Assembly: GCA_013398275.1 (NCBI GenBank)
Contig: VZSE01011323.1
Coordinates: 343,426 to 407,425 of the forward strand
Length of the DNA: 64,000 nucleotides
Direction of reading: 5' to 3'
DNA from: Promerops cafer
Lineage: Eukaryota > Chordata > Aves > Passeriformes > Nectariniidae
Within the stretch, counting starts at the first letter, position 1. Every line of letters begins with the position of its first letter. The position numbers and the translations under genes are program-made. A model generated the notes under the pieces. The model had not been told where the DNA came from, searched no databases, and was given only the letters and a program-made list of their open reading frames with translations. Shown one piece after another: positions 13,941 through 27,014 of the stretch.

Positions 13941-16041
13941 TCTTCTCATCCCTTCCCAAACTGGGCCAGGAGGTAGAAAGGGAAACCAGAATAAGTTCAG
14001 ATGAATTGCTACAGGAATGGCATTCAGTGCTGACCAAAAATATATGGCAAGTGTTGATTTACACAAAAGTTGTGCAGCGTTTTGAAGACTTATCTAAAGA
14101 AAGGCCTCCTACTATTATCAATTAGATGTTAAAAGACATTCAGGACCTGTGACCTGAATTAGTAACTGAACTGCTTCTCTTAATTTCAGCAGAAACCCTG
14201 TTTGTGGGAAATACAGCAAGCCTTTTAGCAATACTATGGGAGTCTATACTTTGTCTAGTTCTTCCAGGGAACATGGGGGAATTGCAATTAATTAAGTCTT
14301 ATTCCTGCAAGGGCTATTTTTCATTTATCCATTCTCCGAGTTCCCTGAGCAAAGACAATGAATTCTACACAATAGTCATTTGTAACAGAAAAAGTAAGGG
14401 CCAAGTGCCTTTGTCATTCCTGACTGTGCCACCATTTCCCAGCCCTCTCAAGACAGTGCAACACCACCTCTACAGCATAAGAAAACAAGGATTAGCTGGA
14501 AAGGTAGTGTTTAAAGCCACAGAAGGAATAAAAGAGTAGATTTACCCTGCAATTCTTCTTAAATCTTCCATAGCATATTATTTAAAATTAAAAACACAAC
14601 TTACTTTTAAAGTCCTTGGTTAAATCCAGCTACTACTACTCTGCAGGTGAAACCCAAACTCCATAAACAAAACTCACGAAGAACTCAATTACAGCACCGA
14701 AAAATATGTCCTTTCCCAAGAAATCGTTTTCCTTCTAGTATAAAGAGTTAACAGAAGTAATTTTAAAAATATTTGAGAAGCTTTATAAAGCTTTGTTCTT
14801 CATACTCTAATTCTTTCATGTTTTCCTGCCTGATGTCTCCTAATGCAGTTTCACTGGAATCATTCTATTTTTTATCTTTAATCCTTTTATATGTTTTTTC
14901 TTTGCTTACTCTTGCATGTCTTTGTGGTTTATGTAATTGGGTCTTTGCACCATTTTAGCAGGGTTTAGCACTGCACAGCTTGTCAAACTTAAGTAGAAGT
15001 GAGAATAATCTACCACTGCTATAATAAATAAGCGAGTAAATTCACATATCACCGACCTAAAGTGAATGTTTGCCACAAAAAATTGTAAACTGCAATTCCC
15101 CTCATTCTGCCAAGGCTGGCAAAGCCTTTATACATTTTGTAATCCAGAAAACAAATGCAACTGCACAGAAAGTACTTCAAATCCCACAAAGTTTATTAAA
15201 AATGGCTACACATGTGCAGTGAAACAAGACTTCATTAATTTCTTCTTGAGGTCCCTGTGTAAATTCAACTTAGGGAAAACTGTTTGACAGCTTTGTAACT
15301 ATTGACTGACATTCTTCAGCAAAGCTTCAGTGAGTACAGAATGTGATTTAAGCACATCCCAGTGATGATATGGCAAATAAAAAAAGAGCATTCCTACACC
15401 ACCTGAAATAAAGAGCATTTTGGTAATTTTTAAGCACCTACCAAATCTTTGATAGTTTTAAAATCATTCCACCTTACTGAGATATTTTACTATAATCTTC
15501 AATTATCTATTCTCTTTACAAACAGATTTTGTATTTTACAAAATAACTTATAATCTAGATAGAAACTTAAAAAAAAAAACACTCCTGCTTTCCCACTATC
15601 CACAGAATTTAAAATAACACGCAAGTCCTTATCACAAGTCTCCCACAAAACATCACTACAGCATTTTAATTTTATACTATATGCAAACAGCTCAAAATCT
15701 GTCCCTGAAAGTATGAAATCAGCTGTGATAACTCATGAAATGAAAATATATGATCCACATTAGGCTCCAAGAGAAACAGGACTCTAGTCATATGCTCTAG
15801 ACAGAAATCTCTCCATATAATTAAATACACAGGCATCTTCCAACACACATGCATGAGACAAAATATAAAATATCTATTTATATTATAAGCAAGCTGAAAG
15901 GAGTTTCCAGCCATCCACTCATGATTTTGTCCACATTACAAGGATCACTTCCTATTTATGCAGGCATTGATGCATAAACCACAGCACAGGGAAGGATGGT
16001 AAATCACAGGGAGAACAAGAAACTGCAGAAAGATTACACAG
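13941..16041. other. Non-coding region, nothing recognised
   Basis: AT-rich DNA. An open frame at 14204-14539 lacks any recognisable domain. No repeat family or RNA gene was seen. Confidence 0.6.
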
Positions 16042-16300
16042 ATAGAATCCCAGAACGGTTTGGGTTGGAAGGGACCTTAAAGACCATCTCATTCCACCCC
16101 CTGCCATGGGCAGGGACACCTTCCACTATCCCAGGTTGCTCCAAGCTCTGTCCAACCCGGCCTTGGACACTTCCAGGGATCCAGGGGCAGCCACAGCTGC
16201 TCTGGGCACCCTGTGCCAGGGCCTCACCACCCTCACATGGAAGATTTCCTTCCTAATATCTAATGTAAACCTACCCTTCTTCAGTTTAAGGCCATATAAT
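16042..16300 (-). mobile_element. CR1 LINE 3'-end fragment (antisense)
   Basis: This is a clear avian CR1 3' end in reverse orientation. It opens with TAGAATCCCAGAACGG, the terminal octamer zone, then GGTTGGAAGGGACCTTAAAG, CTGCCATGGGCAGGGACACC, CCAGGTTGCTCCAAGC, GCCTTGGACACTTCCAGGGA and TGTGCCAGGGCCTCACCACC. It ends near TTCAGTTTAAGGCCAT. The low divergence in these blocks suggests it is younger than the copy at 139-430. It is 5'-truncated, as is usual for CR1. No target-site duplication was found, which is also normal for this family. Confidence 0.95.
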
Positions 16301-16939
16301 AATATGATCGTTTTAAGTTACTAAAATCTTGTTTATCATTATGAACCCAAAGCAGAAGAAATCAGAGCTGCATTATTATAGTCCCCTCTGTTCTTTAAGT
16401 ATATAAATGGAGAATTATAAAGTAACTCTACATATTTTTCTTTAAAAGATGCTCCAGTATCTGTATTTTGTGTCTGGGAGGGAGTCAAAAGATGTTCTCA
16501 TCTTTACACATTTCTCACCACATTGGACACTTTCCAAGCTCTCCCCAGTGATGGTCAAGAGGGGAGAAAGCTCTCATTCTTCTCTGAAATTACACAGTGA
16601 ATTCCACAAGAACAAGACTCGGCAATGGTCACCTGGAGGCCCTCAAGAAGCTCTGTGAGCTTCCACTTTTACATCACTCAGTAACCCTGACTTGCTCACA
16701 GGGTTATTTCTGCTGCACACACCTCAACACATTAACACTCCTGTGAATAAATAAGGAAAAAAAGCAAGGCTCCTTCACAGGGCAAGAAGGTTTCTCAAAG
16801 CAGAAATGTCACTTATGGTGGTTTTTGAGTCACTTTACACAAAGCAATACAAACAAAAACTGGCGAATAAATCCCACTTAGCTAAGGCTCATTTATTTCA
16901 CCTTGTGTTTGTTCATCTCTCTTTTCCATGACCTCTTAC
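16301..16939. other. Non-coding stretch, nothing recognised
   Basis: AT-rich with scattered stops in all frames; no named element. Confidence 0.6.
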
Positions 16940-16993
16940 CTGCCTTTTCCTGATCACAGACTATTTTTGATCCATGCTTCAGCATTTCAGATC
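16940..16993 (-). other. Candidate 54-nt internal exon, minus strand (unproven)
   Basis: Minus-strand sequence has an AG acceptor (ATTTATGATAG, weak pyrimidine tract), 54 nt with one open frame, and a strong CAG/GTAAGAGG donor. The open frame starts with two bases of a split codon, reads SEMLKHGSKIVCDQEKA and leaves one G. With the GT that opens the 1906-1961 candidate, that G would complete a glycine codon. No homologue is recognised. Confidence 0.18.
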
Positions 16994-19243
16994 CTATCAT
17001 AAATATTAACACTAGGGAAAAACTTGAGAAAATGTGGTTGTATCTACTGAGTGCTAGGATCCTAATTCAGGAAAGGACTTCAGCATGTGGTTTACTGTAA
17101 TTTCAGTGCCTCCTTAAACGAGAATATTGCTAAACACATGTCAAAATGCTTCTTTACTGGAGGCTGTCAAATGAAATATGGATTAATGACGATTTGTAGC
17201 ATGAAACTTTACAGCACTGTGGCTTTAAAAGATCTGAAGAATTGGAGTATTCATAGTTTATGTTTTGTCACCTATGTTCACAAATTAAAAATAAAAAAGG
17301 AGAAATTGTATATTTAAGACAATAATTCTGTAAGTACAATGATGATTATCAAGGGAAAATTAAGGTCAGGTAACACAAGGGTTGCCTCTGTGCATTTTGT
17401 TTGCTCTTCTGCCTTTAATATAATCAGTTATCCCTACCAGTAAGACACCATGATCCTTCCCCACAGTGCTGAGGTTAGAGAGGAGACCATGTCTGTCTTG
17501 TATTCCAATCTGTGCCTTTCTGCTGTGATTTCAGTGCCAATGTCCCCTCAGACTGGGTGTGACTGAACACCCTACCTGTGACTTCAGGAAGTGAACCCTG
17601 CCCTACGGTACTGGAAAGGCCATGCAGCAAAATGAGGTTTGCTCTTGCACTTCTGCAGTCATGGAGATGTGGGCATTGTGAGCCTGATGGAAACAAACCA
17701 GTCCAGATGGAAGCATGGGATGCTCCTGTTGTTGGGACATCCAGAGGCACAGGATGTTTTGCCAAAGCCATGCACACAAACAGATACTGTCACACATCCA
17801 GCAGCGCCTCTAAATTAAGCGTCAGCTGAGCTGCTGAAGAAGGGATATGCAAAAAAAGAGCTAGCCTGTGCTTTAAGCCTTTTTCCTTCTAGTTCACAAA
17901 ATTTGACAGCCAAAAACAGCAGACAAAGGCTTCAAAGTGCTGATTATTTAAATAGATTACTTTACAAATGTCACTCTTTGCAAACACATAGGCAACATGA
18001 TTGCCATTTCTTTCAGCACTGTATTAGAAAGAGACTCAATAAATGGGATGTTTAAAAAAAAATCCAAACATTTATGAATCATTTGAACCTACCGTACTGT
18101 GTCTTGTTTACTGCTGCTCTAGGAAGGTTTTCTTAAAAGAACGTGTTAAGTCTCAGAGGATTATCCTGAAATGAAATTTTTAATAACAGCAAAATAAACT
18201 CATCCTTCACAGTGCTGTGTCTCATGACTTACTGTTAACTCTCACCTCTCCTCCCATCTTACATCTGTATCTACTAGCAAAATTTTATTACCTCCTACTC
18301 CAATTTCACGTATCTGAACCAGAGTTATGCTTCATACATGTTCTAAATAAATGAAATCAGATATCTAAATAATTCTGCAGATCTAAAAATCCTACCCATA
18401 ATGGCTTACAACTGTAGGAGGCCAAGACAAACTCCAGAAGGGAAGGCTGAAGGAATGAGGATTGCACTACTACAAGGAGAGAAAGCCCAGGCTGACATCG
18501 CTATCTTTAGGTAGATAATGGCCCACTAGGCAAAGGGTGGAAATAATGCATTTTGTATGCCCACTCTTCATAAAACGGTGGGAGGTTAAATTACACAAGA
18601 AAAGATGTGTAACTCAGGCACTGGGGAAAAGAAACCCCCCAGTGCCAGTGTAAAATGCCTGCAGAGGTTAGAGAGTCCCTGTCGTTCCAGAATGGGCTCA
18701 GCAAATGTTTCAGGAACAATGCAGGCAAAGTTGATCCTGCTTTCAGGAAGAAAAGCAGATTATGTGATTCTGCTAGCTTTCTTCCTCTCCTATGTCCTCT
18801 ATGTCTTTGATATGTATCTCTTCTAGGAGGTAGCACACTTTGAGAGCTTCCTCATTTGTTTGAGGATATTTTGTATTTTTAATCTCGCAGACAGAAAACA
18901 CAACCAGAAACAGTGGCCAGGAGTAAAAATAAAGAGAAATAGAGCCCTGTAATGTCCAAACTGCAAGGTTAATTAAACATGCAAACAGTTCAGTAGGGCA
19001 GCAGTGAAACTGAGGGAACCAAAATTACTTGGATGTTTAAAACAAGATTAAATATCTTCCAAAAGGTCTGCTTTAAACCAGCCTCCAAGTTGTGTAGCAT
19101 GTACATTCAAGAGGACAGGCTGAATTAGCATAATGATCCTTCCTGGCTTGAACATCTTTGAATCCAGGAACTGGAAATCCCTCTTCACAGCAAGAAAATT
19201 TTCTGGTATAAATGTATACAATGACTTTCTAATTCTGAATGTG
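16994..19243. other. Non-coding region, nothing recognised
   Basis: AT-rich overall. A GC-richer block at 17470-17800 has 100- and 83-codon open frames on opposite strands, mutually overlapping, with no domain. Minus-strand donor-like sites near 17575 and 18238 lack good acceptors. Confidence 0.6.
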
Positions 19244-19279
19244 GAAAAAAAAATAAATAAATAAATAAAATAATAAAAC
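19244..19279 (+). repeat. (AATA)n simple repeat
   Basis: An A9 run leads into about six AAAT/AATA units with one slippage. This is a standard microsatellite. Confidence 0.93.
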
Positions 19280-20601
19280 ATAACAAAAATCCCTCAGGTT
19301 TTGTTATATTAGAGAAATGGTTTTCACCAAAGAGTGTGTAATCAATTTTTGACAAAGTGTTCAGCCCTGAGACAGACAGAGAAAAAGAACCATATCGCGT
19401 TCATTTTGATTTTTCCATTTCTGCAGTGGCTAATCAAAGTCTCCTGTCCTGTTAAGAGTACAAAAGCTAACTATTAAAGAAGTCACAAAGTATGTACATG
19501 GGTTTTTCCCAAAAAGGTGTGAAGGGTAATTAACAGTAACTACTTCATCATATTTGTCAATCACAACTGTTATTTAGCAAATAAAAACAAACAAAAAAAC
19601 ATTTCTTAATTCAAAACTTGTATCCTCCCCTCCAAGGAAACGCGGTGATGAAGCAGAGTTCTGTAAGCACACAGAAGAACAAAGAGGTAACCCTAACAAA
19701 TATTGACAATGCAAGAGTATCAGTATATTCACAGCCAAATTAATTCTTTATCTTCCATCATTAGGTCAGGGAGTAAAATAGACACCACTTAGGCAGTACA
19801 TTTGAGATCCACCTCAGCAGCTAACAGTCATCATTCTCAATAAATAATTCCAGAAAGACTTGAAATGCTTGCTAGCACAGTGTTCCTTAAAAATATGTCT
19901 GGGATCTGTTTCTGAAGGTGTCTGATTCCTGACTCACCATCTATTTTTGTGATGAGGATGCCTGATCATATTTTTTTGCAAAGTAATGGAAGAATGGTGA
20001 CCACAAGATAATTTTAATTAATAAGATTAGAAAAGGTTATGCCATTTAGTAACAGAGAAGTGTTTTAAATGACATTAAAAAAGAAAACATTTCTAAAAGG
20101 CATGGTGGGAAATAGTAGGGGTACATAGAATACCAAAAGTGCCAAATATTGAGAAAAATATACATTACAAAAGCCTTCAGAATGTTTCGAGAAAATGAAG
20201 CATTAGGCAGATAATTTTGCTGTATCAGAAAAGAAGTGCTCAAAAAACAAACAAAGCTATGAAATATAGATTTAAATAATTAGGTAGTCTGTCTCTGACC
20301 CAGAACTACTTTAAAGTATTTCAGGTATCTGATCTTGACATATAGAACTCAGGGGAGGAAAATCTCTACCAAGCACTCAACTAACAAAGTGAAAATGTAA
20401 ACCAGAAATTCTCATCCCTCCTAACCGGAAGCACAATGCTACACATTTATTAATATTTTGAAATAATCTCTCCGATGCTAAATAAGACATAAAGCATCAC
20501 CTCTGCCCTCTTTGATCTCCCATTTCTTATTGGAACCCAGAGAATAAAAATACCTTGCTCAGCATTTTGCTAATATTCCTCTAGGCAAAGCACTTTATGT
20601 T
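19280..20601. other. Non-coding stretch, nothing recognised
   Basis: AT-rich DNA; short open frames only; no repeat family named. Confidence 0.6.
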
Positions 20602-20620
20602 AAAAAAAAAAAAAAAAAAA
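20602..20620. repeat. Poly-A run (19)
   Basis: Nineteen consecutive A residues. An AATAAA hexamer lies about 50 bp upstream (near 20554), the layout of a retroposed tail, but no intact body or flanking duplication is visible. Confidence 0.93.
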
Positions 20621-23052
20621 TTAGCTTGGTTCTGCAAGAACCAACCAATAATAATGCAAATGACAAATCTGCAGCCAGACACCTTAAGCCAGGATTATGC
20701 CGACCTCAAGATGACCGCAGAATGGCACATAAAAAGTACATTTCACAGCCACTTAAACAAGACAATGCTCCTTGAGAACAAGCACCAGAGATAAACACAT
20801 TGCCACGACAAGTTACCACACACTGAATAATTTTGAGGCATGTATAAAGACCATATGCTGTGTCGAGCAAGGTTCCAGGCACTCCTCAGAACTCCATCAG
20901 TTCCAGTGGACTAAAAAAGAAGTATTTAAGAAATACTCTCCCACAGGAACAAATTTTATTTTCCAGAAAATGAGTGGAGTCCCACTTTCTTTCCCTATGA
21001 AATGCAGGTAACTGTGTCTCATCACCTGCACATGAGACTCAGGACAAGTGTGGCCCTATTGCTGCCATGAGTAAAAATGATGTGAGACATTAAACCCAAC
21101 TTCTATCCATCTAAAGAGGAAATTAACAAAACTATTACATGGAGAACTAAGGACAGAGGGACAGGGAAACACCCTTTATAGATTTGTGTCTTATTAAAGG
21201 AAACTAACAGTGGAATAACAAAGAGGTTTGGTTTAGAATTCTCTTGCATGTTTCAGTGAAAAGACTTACTGGCTTCCCAGAACCTACAGACTCTGTTTAC
21301 AGACCTGGCACAGAGCTTTTTACATTATTAAAAGCCAGGCATTACACAACAGAAAAGCAATGTCTGTCTTGCATTTTTGTGTCATCCCTCCCCACCCTAC
21401 AAAAGAAAAAAGACTGGTATGAAATACCCACTGACATTTTTAGGTCAACACACGTTCACAACGTCTGTAAAATATTATGATACAACAAAAATAGTCAATC
21501 ACTGCAATTTTCTGCCAGCAAAGCAAGCTTTTCCAAAATGGCCAACTCTAATGGGTTCAATTACAACACAAGTCACAAAATATAAGAGCATTTGCTTCCC
21601 AGTGTCTTTTTCAACAGTGGATGCTATCAGATCACTAGCAATGACAAATTCCACTCTCTGCATAAACATTTCATACATGAGTTCAAAAGTGTGCAGTGCT
21701 TTCCTCCCTTCACTGCCACTATACCTCTGAAATCAAAAGGTAACTCATTTCAGACATAATACGCAAAAAATATATCCCAGCAGTCATCATGAAGATTTGC
21801 CATCATAAAGCTGATTACAGTGACAATTACCCTGAATGTGGAACATTACAAGGCGTAATATCACAAACTTTTAAAGTCAGTTGGCAACATTACACCAAAT
21901 GCCTCTCAAAAATCAGATTTCAAGTGCTAGCATCCTCAAAATGCATAATCAATTTGCTCATGGATCGAAAGTGTCTCCTAAATCTATAGCTGTATATAGT
22001 ATAGCTGTACCTTAAGGTCACATGCAGTATGTGGGGGGCAGAGACTCTGAGCTGGCAATCAGGTTTCCTTTGTATCTCACCCAGTGACACTCAAAAAACC
22101 TGCCACAGATCAAAGTTCATATGAACTTCCTTCTTTCCAAACCTGTGCTCCCCTGTTGGGAACATCCTCAGCAGCCTTGGCTTACAGTACAGGGTGTCTA
22201 CACTGGGCTTAATTGTGCCTAACAATCCCCTTGAACAGTGGAAGGCATTTTCAGATGGGAAATGTGCACAAATATCTGTTACATTTCCCTATGCCTGATT
22301 TTAACTGTTCCTTCACGAAGAAAGGCGTAAAAATAAAAACATTGATCTCTGCAGTAAAATGCCCATGTACTCATTCCAGTCAATCCAGCACAGTACGTCA
22401 GTTAAAAAGGTGCTTGGAGAATCCTGCAATGGATGGATTTCATTTCCAGTAACAGCAGCGTTCCGAAGGTTTGAGTGGGTTTCAACAACTTCTCTCCACA
22501 AAATAAGTCACCCCAGGAGCCAGTGAGGACACTTTCCCAGACACGCTGACCGGTGCTAGAATGAAACCTACCAATCTATTTTTCTTACAGAATGATCGGT
22601 TTTGGAAAAATTTCTTTGGATATCAACAATTTAGGTGACCTTTAGAAGTATTCAGAAGTAAATCCTTACACACAATGCTTGCCTTCATTTTATATTTAAG
22701 ATTCTGAATGAGTGAACAAACTTGGAACTACACTGAGTCATTTCTGCACACACTTTTTTAAAATAAATGGGAAACACCAGAACTGAGTTGATAGGGGAAC
22801 ATCAAGGGGGAAGAAAAATTTGCCAAAGACTGGCTGGTCTTGTAAGAACTGGGCCTAACCCCAGCTACTGTGCTTCAGCTGGCCTCAAATCCTCTTGTAT
22901 TTGGATAGCAAAAGTGGGACAGATATTTAAGTTTTAAATGAAAAGAGATGACAAAGAGAACATGGAAGACTTTTTTTTTTAAGAGTTGGTCACAGTTTAA
23001 GATAGTTTCAGGATTTCAAGTTTGCTTTTTTTCTGGTTTTAAACGTAAGGCC
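20621..23052. other. Non-coding region, nothing recognised
   Basis: AT-rich. Open frames at 21244-21480 and 21377-21730 overlap each other and lack domains. One pseudo-exon-like unit at 20967-21007 is listed as a finding. Confidence 0.6.
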
Positions 23053-23071
23053 AAAAAAAAAAAAAAAAAAA
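23053..23071. repeat. Poly-A run (19)
   Basis: Nineteen consecutive A residues preceded by GGCC. No retroposed gene body was recognised upstream. Confidence 0.93.
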
Positions 23072-26000
23072 TAACTCCCTTCCCCTAAACAGCTCAGTGT
23101 CTAGATATGAGATTTTTTAAAAAGTAATAATCAAAAGCGTAATTTATTCTTGTGTCCCACAAGGAGGGGTTGCTCCAATTCCATTTCATTTCCCTCAGTG
23201 AGAGGAAAGCTGGTGCTGTGTTTTCCATGCTCACCTCAGAGCAGACTCATGCGTGACTTGTCACACAGAACACGTTCGATTGCTCATTCTCTGGGCTCTG
23301 TCTCAGGACAAGGCAGAAAAGATTGCTGAGCTTCTGAAGGGAACCTTCCTTGGAATGGAGATCAAACAGCAAACCCGTGCTCTCTGTCACATGGACCTGA
23401 ACAGACTGTCCGGGTACCACAAACTCAAAAACCACTCTGTACTAATTAGTTGTTACAAATGCATAATGAAATATAAATTATTCAAGATACTGAGGGGATC
23501 AGACCTTCTCAAGTATAGCTCAGTCTCCACAGAATCAAATTTTGTTGAAATTCTGTTAACAATCCTCATGGCTTTCTTAAGAATTTGACTGTTCTGGTTT
23601 TTGTATACAAACAGTCAGAATTCTCTTCCACCCTGGTTGTTTTTAATGGCTCTAAAAACTTTTCATGTTTTGGGGGTTTTTTGTTCTGCTTTTTTAGTAA
23701 CTGAAACAAAAATATTTTAATTCTGAGCATTAAAATACAGTTGTGGAGATTTACCTTCTGTCTGTACCTCAACTGTTAGCAAGATGTAAATTAATTTTAA
23801 AAATTTATTCATATGCCATTTTTCAGTACAATTCCAAGCCAAAGAAAATCTAGCATAAGTGAGCTTATTTCACTAAAAAAAGCTGTTCTGTATATCTTAA
23901 AATATTAAAAATGTATCTCTAAGATCTTTTTGCATAAGCAAGATTTAATACATCAGAGAAACAAAGAAAAACGAGAAAGGTGGTCAAACACTAAACCAAA
24001 TCTCCCAAAAATAATATCAACACAAATCCTGCACACATAAAATACATATCCAACACTTAGAGAATAAGAAACCATTTTGCACAGAGGGTAGACATCTTCA
24101 AACTTGCTCTCACTTCTCTGAAGCAGGTCCCATCATGCAGACTCTGCTCAGCTTCCAGCTCAGTCCCCTGAGCTGCCCTGACAGAGCAAAGTTATCTCCA
24201 GGGAGCAGCAAAGGGCTTCTCAGGTTTGCTAATTCACTTCAGTCAGCACCACACTGAGGCTAGCAGGGAAAGAAAGAATGATTCATTCTGTATTATTATC
24301 TCCAGGATCATTCACAAATGCACCAAGATGTGCTTTCCCTCACCTCTAGTCACCTTTTACTTCTCAACTAACTGTCATCTTGCTTTTAACCAGCTACAGG
24401 GCTATAGCTTTTAAAAAGCCTGACTGTTTTCTTCTAAACCTGTTCTTATTATTCTCTTTGGAATACTCACCCATGTTTAGGGTCTGTTTTAACATAATTT
24501 TAAGACTATTTCTAGAACGCAAGTAAAATGTTCAGAAATTCCCTTTTTCCTCTTTCTTAGTTTCAAGTGTCAATATGATTTGTTCTCAAAGTGTTTGAAA
24601 CATGCTCATATTCAGCACCACTGTCAGTGAAAATAAAGACAGCTGATGTGTACCTGCACAGTTGCTGGTAATTTACAGAGAAACTCTTGGATTTGTATTT
24701 TGGCAGCACTCTTTTGCCTGGGTTGGATGTTTTGAAGCTTACATATCTAAAGATGTCTGGAGATGCATTTTACTGAATCTGCTATACATTCAAGTGATGC
24801 AGAGAAAGAAAAGTGTCACAGACATTTATCATAATAAACCAATATATGGACAACACATTTGCTTCTCCACGACTTTTAAATGCTACTAATTAGCAAACAG
24901 GAGGGCACTACATGCTTTGCAATAATATGGCAAAGTGAGGACAGAGACATAAAAGCATACTTCCAGCTCTATAAGATGAAAAAGCCTTGAGATTATAAGC
25001 ATTAAATAATTTTACTCCATCAGAATTAAAAAAAATAAAATAAAAAGCAGTGTAGTTCAGATCAGTTCACTGCTTTGAGTACTTTTAGCTTTATCTTAAG
25101 AAGCTGGTTTTACAGAAGGATACTTAGCAAATTCTGAATAGCTTTTCCTTGATGACTAACATTCCTTGAAATGCACCATGTTTTATTCAGTCCAAGCCTC
25201 AAATAAAATGAGAACATGAACCATTCTGACTCCTGAATATACAGGCAAGAGACTTTTATTTTTTTCTCCATTCGGTCAGCAACAAAACAATATGTAGATT
25301 TAAAAAAGAAATTACATTCTTTACTGATTTATTAAACCCATCAGAACTGGAAGATTATGTCATTCCCCAAGCTCTCTAGCTCATGCAGCTGTCCCCTAGA
25401 GAAAGAAAAGGAGGCAGGATATCAGAATTTACCCTAATCCACGGTAACCTGAGTCTTGTGAAACACAGGGAGAAAGTCTGACACAGAAAATTTACCTGGG
25501 TCAATTTTCAATTCTATATTTACAGTGTTCATGACCTGTCACTACACTAAAAAAGCCCTCAGCATTTTGCAAATTATCTGTGATATCTGACTGTCAAATA
25601 TTTGCCAGGTGTGGTTGCACCACTCCTAGGTAGTAATAGAGCAGTTAAATGCAATTCCCAATTGGTTCAGGTGAAAGAACTTATACTTGGAATTACTACG
25701 CCCTTACCATCTTTTTTTTGCACCACCTGATCTACTGAAACAGACATTTCATATGTTTCTAAAACACCCTCTTTGAAACCAGGTCTGAGGAAACAGCTAC
25801 CTGCACACCTCAGTTAAAAAAAGCATGCAAGCAGACAGGACAAAAGATATATTTGAACTGGGTTTCTAACATCAGCTCATGTAACACAAAATAACTTACC
25901 AGAGGGTAAATAGGTGAAATATTCAAGCAAACTCCATTAAAATGACTTTTCTATATTTAGATGTACAAGCATATTTTTATATCAGTTGTGAATCATTCTA

Positions 26001-27014
26001 CTGAAAGCAAAAGAACTTCAAAGTTGTATCTCCTGTCATAATTTGGCCATCAGAAGTTTTATTACTGATGATTATGCATGAGTCAGAAAAGAGAAAAAAA
26101 AAAATCAGCTGAAATTCCAGATTGGAAACAGCAGTATCAGCTTGCTGGCTTCTAGCTGGGGGAGCCACGTTAAACAATCGGCTTTAATAGAGAATCCAAA
26201 TCCTAAAAGCTTTGTCTTACTTAGGGGATGAAAAAATAAATAGAACTTATCCTAATAAAAGCTATTTCATGTCTAGAAATTATTTTTCTTACAAAGTCAA
26301 ATATTCTTGTATTTATTCCCCTTAAAAACCTCTGCAGTCAGAAAGGCCCAGATTTATCCAGTTTTTGCCATACTGAAACACTCCATTGGAGTGTATTCTC
26401 TAACACACAAGCTAGCGACCATAATTATAGATCATCATGTCTAAAATTCACTAATACTGATATCACATGCAAAAGTGGAAAAGGAAAAGAAAATCAGCCT
26501 GTTGAGTGTCAGGTGAAACCTGGCAGATGAAAAAAGCCCTTGCTTAACACAGCATTGACTGAGCTGACAGAATCAGAGGTGGAAGAGGTAATGCAGTTTT
26601 GCCTTAGCCACTGGAATTATGTCACCCATTGATTTCCAAAATAAAGACCAGTGAGAAAATATCACCCTTATCCAGGTGGCAGGGCAGATGAACCACTTGT
26701 TTCTGAGCTGAAGTAAAACTATTTAGATAAGCTATTCTTCTTGTCACAATTGTCTTTTTGGTCAGTGAGAAAGACACTCCATGTCATTATCCTCCCTCTT
26801 GCCCCTGCGGGTTCACTCACCAGGAATTTGATGATATCTGCACTTATTAGCAAGAAATAAAGGCAAGTTAAAAGAACAAACTCTTGCAATAGCAATAACC
26901 AAATACTTTCAAGCTGTCTGCAGCCTCTTTAGCAGCTGACAGGTTTCACCGACAATGCTTATTGGCTACACTGCTTGATCCATGGATTAAAAGGAAAAAC
27001 AATTTAATCCGAAG
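23072..27014. other. Non-coding region, nothing firmly recognised
   Basis: AT-rich. A strong minus-strand donor (GAG/GTGAGC) near 23232 has no open frame behind it. A second (CTG/GTAAGT) at 25899 follows a 51-nt segment (25900-25950) that is open in one frame but has a poor acceptor. A third (CTG/GTGAGT) is at 26820. I treat these as chance splice-like sites. Confidence 0.55.

Noticed and set aside
13595..14125. Open frames of 113-142 codons on both strands
   Set aside because: They exist only because the A/C-only tract cannot form most stop codons; the translations are K/N/T-rich or G/F/V-rich low complexity.
20554..20620. Processed pseudogene or retroposed tail (AATAAA plus A19)
   Set aside because: No recognisable gene body upstream and no flanking target duplication.
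23232..23330. Minus-strand exon with a GAG/GTGAGC donor
   Set aside because: All three frames upstream of the donor are closed by stops within the only plausible exon.
25900..25950. 51-nt minus-strand exon before CTG/GTAAGT
   Set aside because: Weak acceptor. It does not fit the phase chain of the other minus candidates and serves as an example of the background rate of pseudo-exons.
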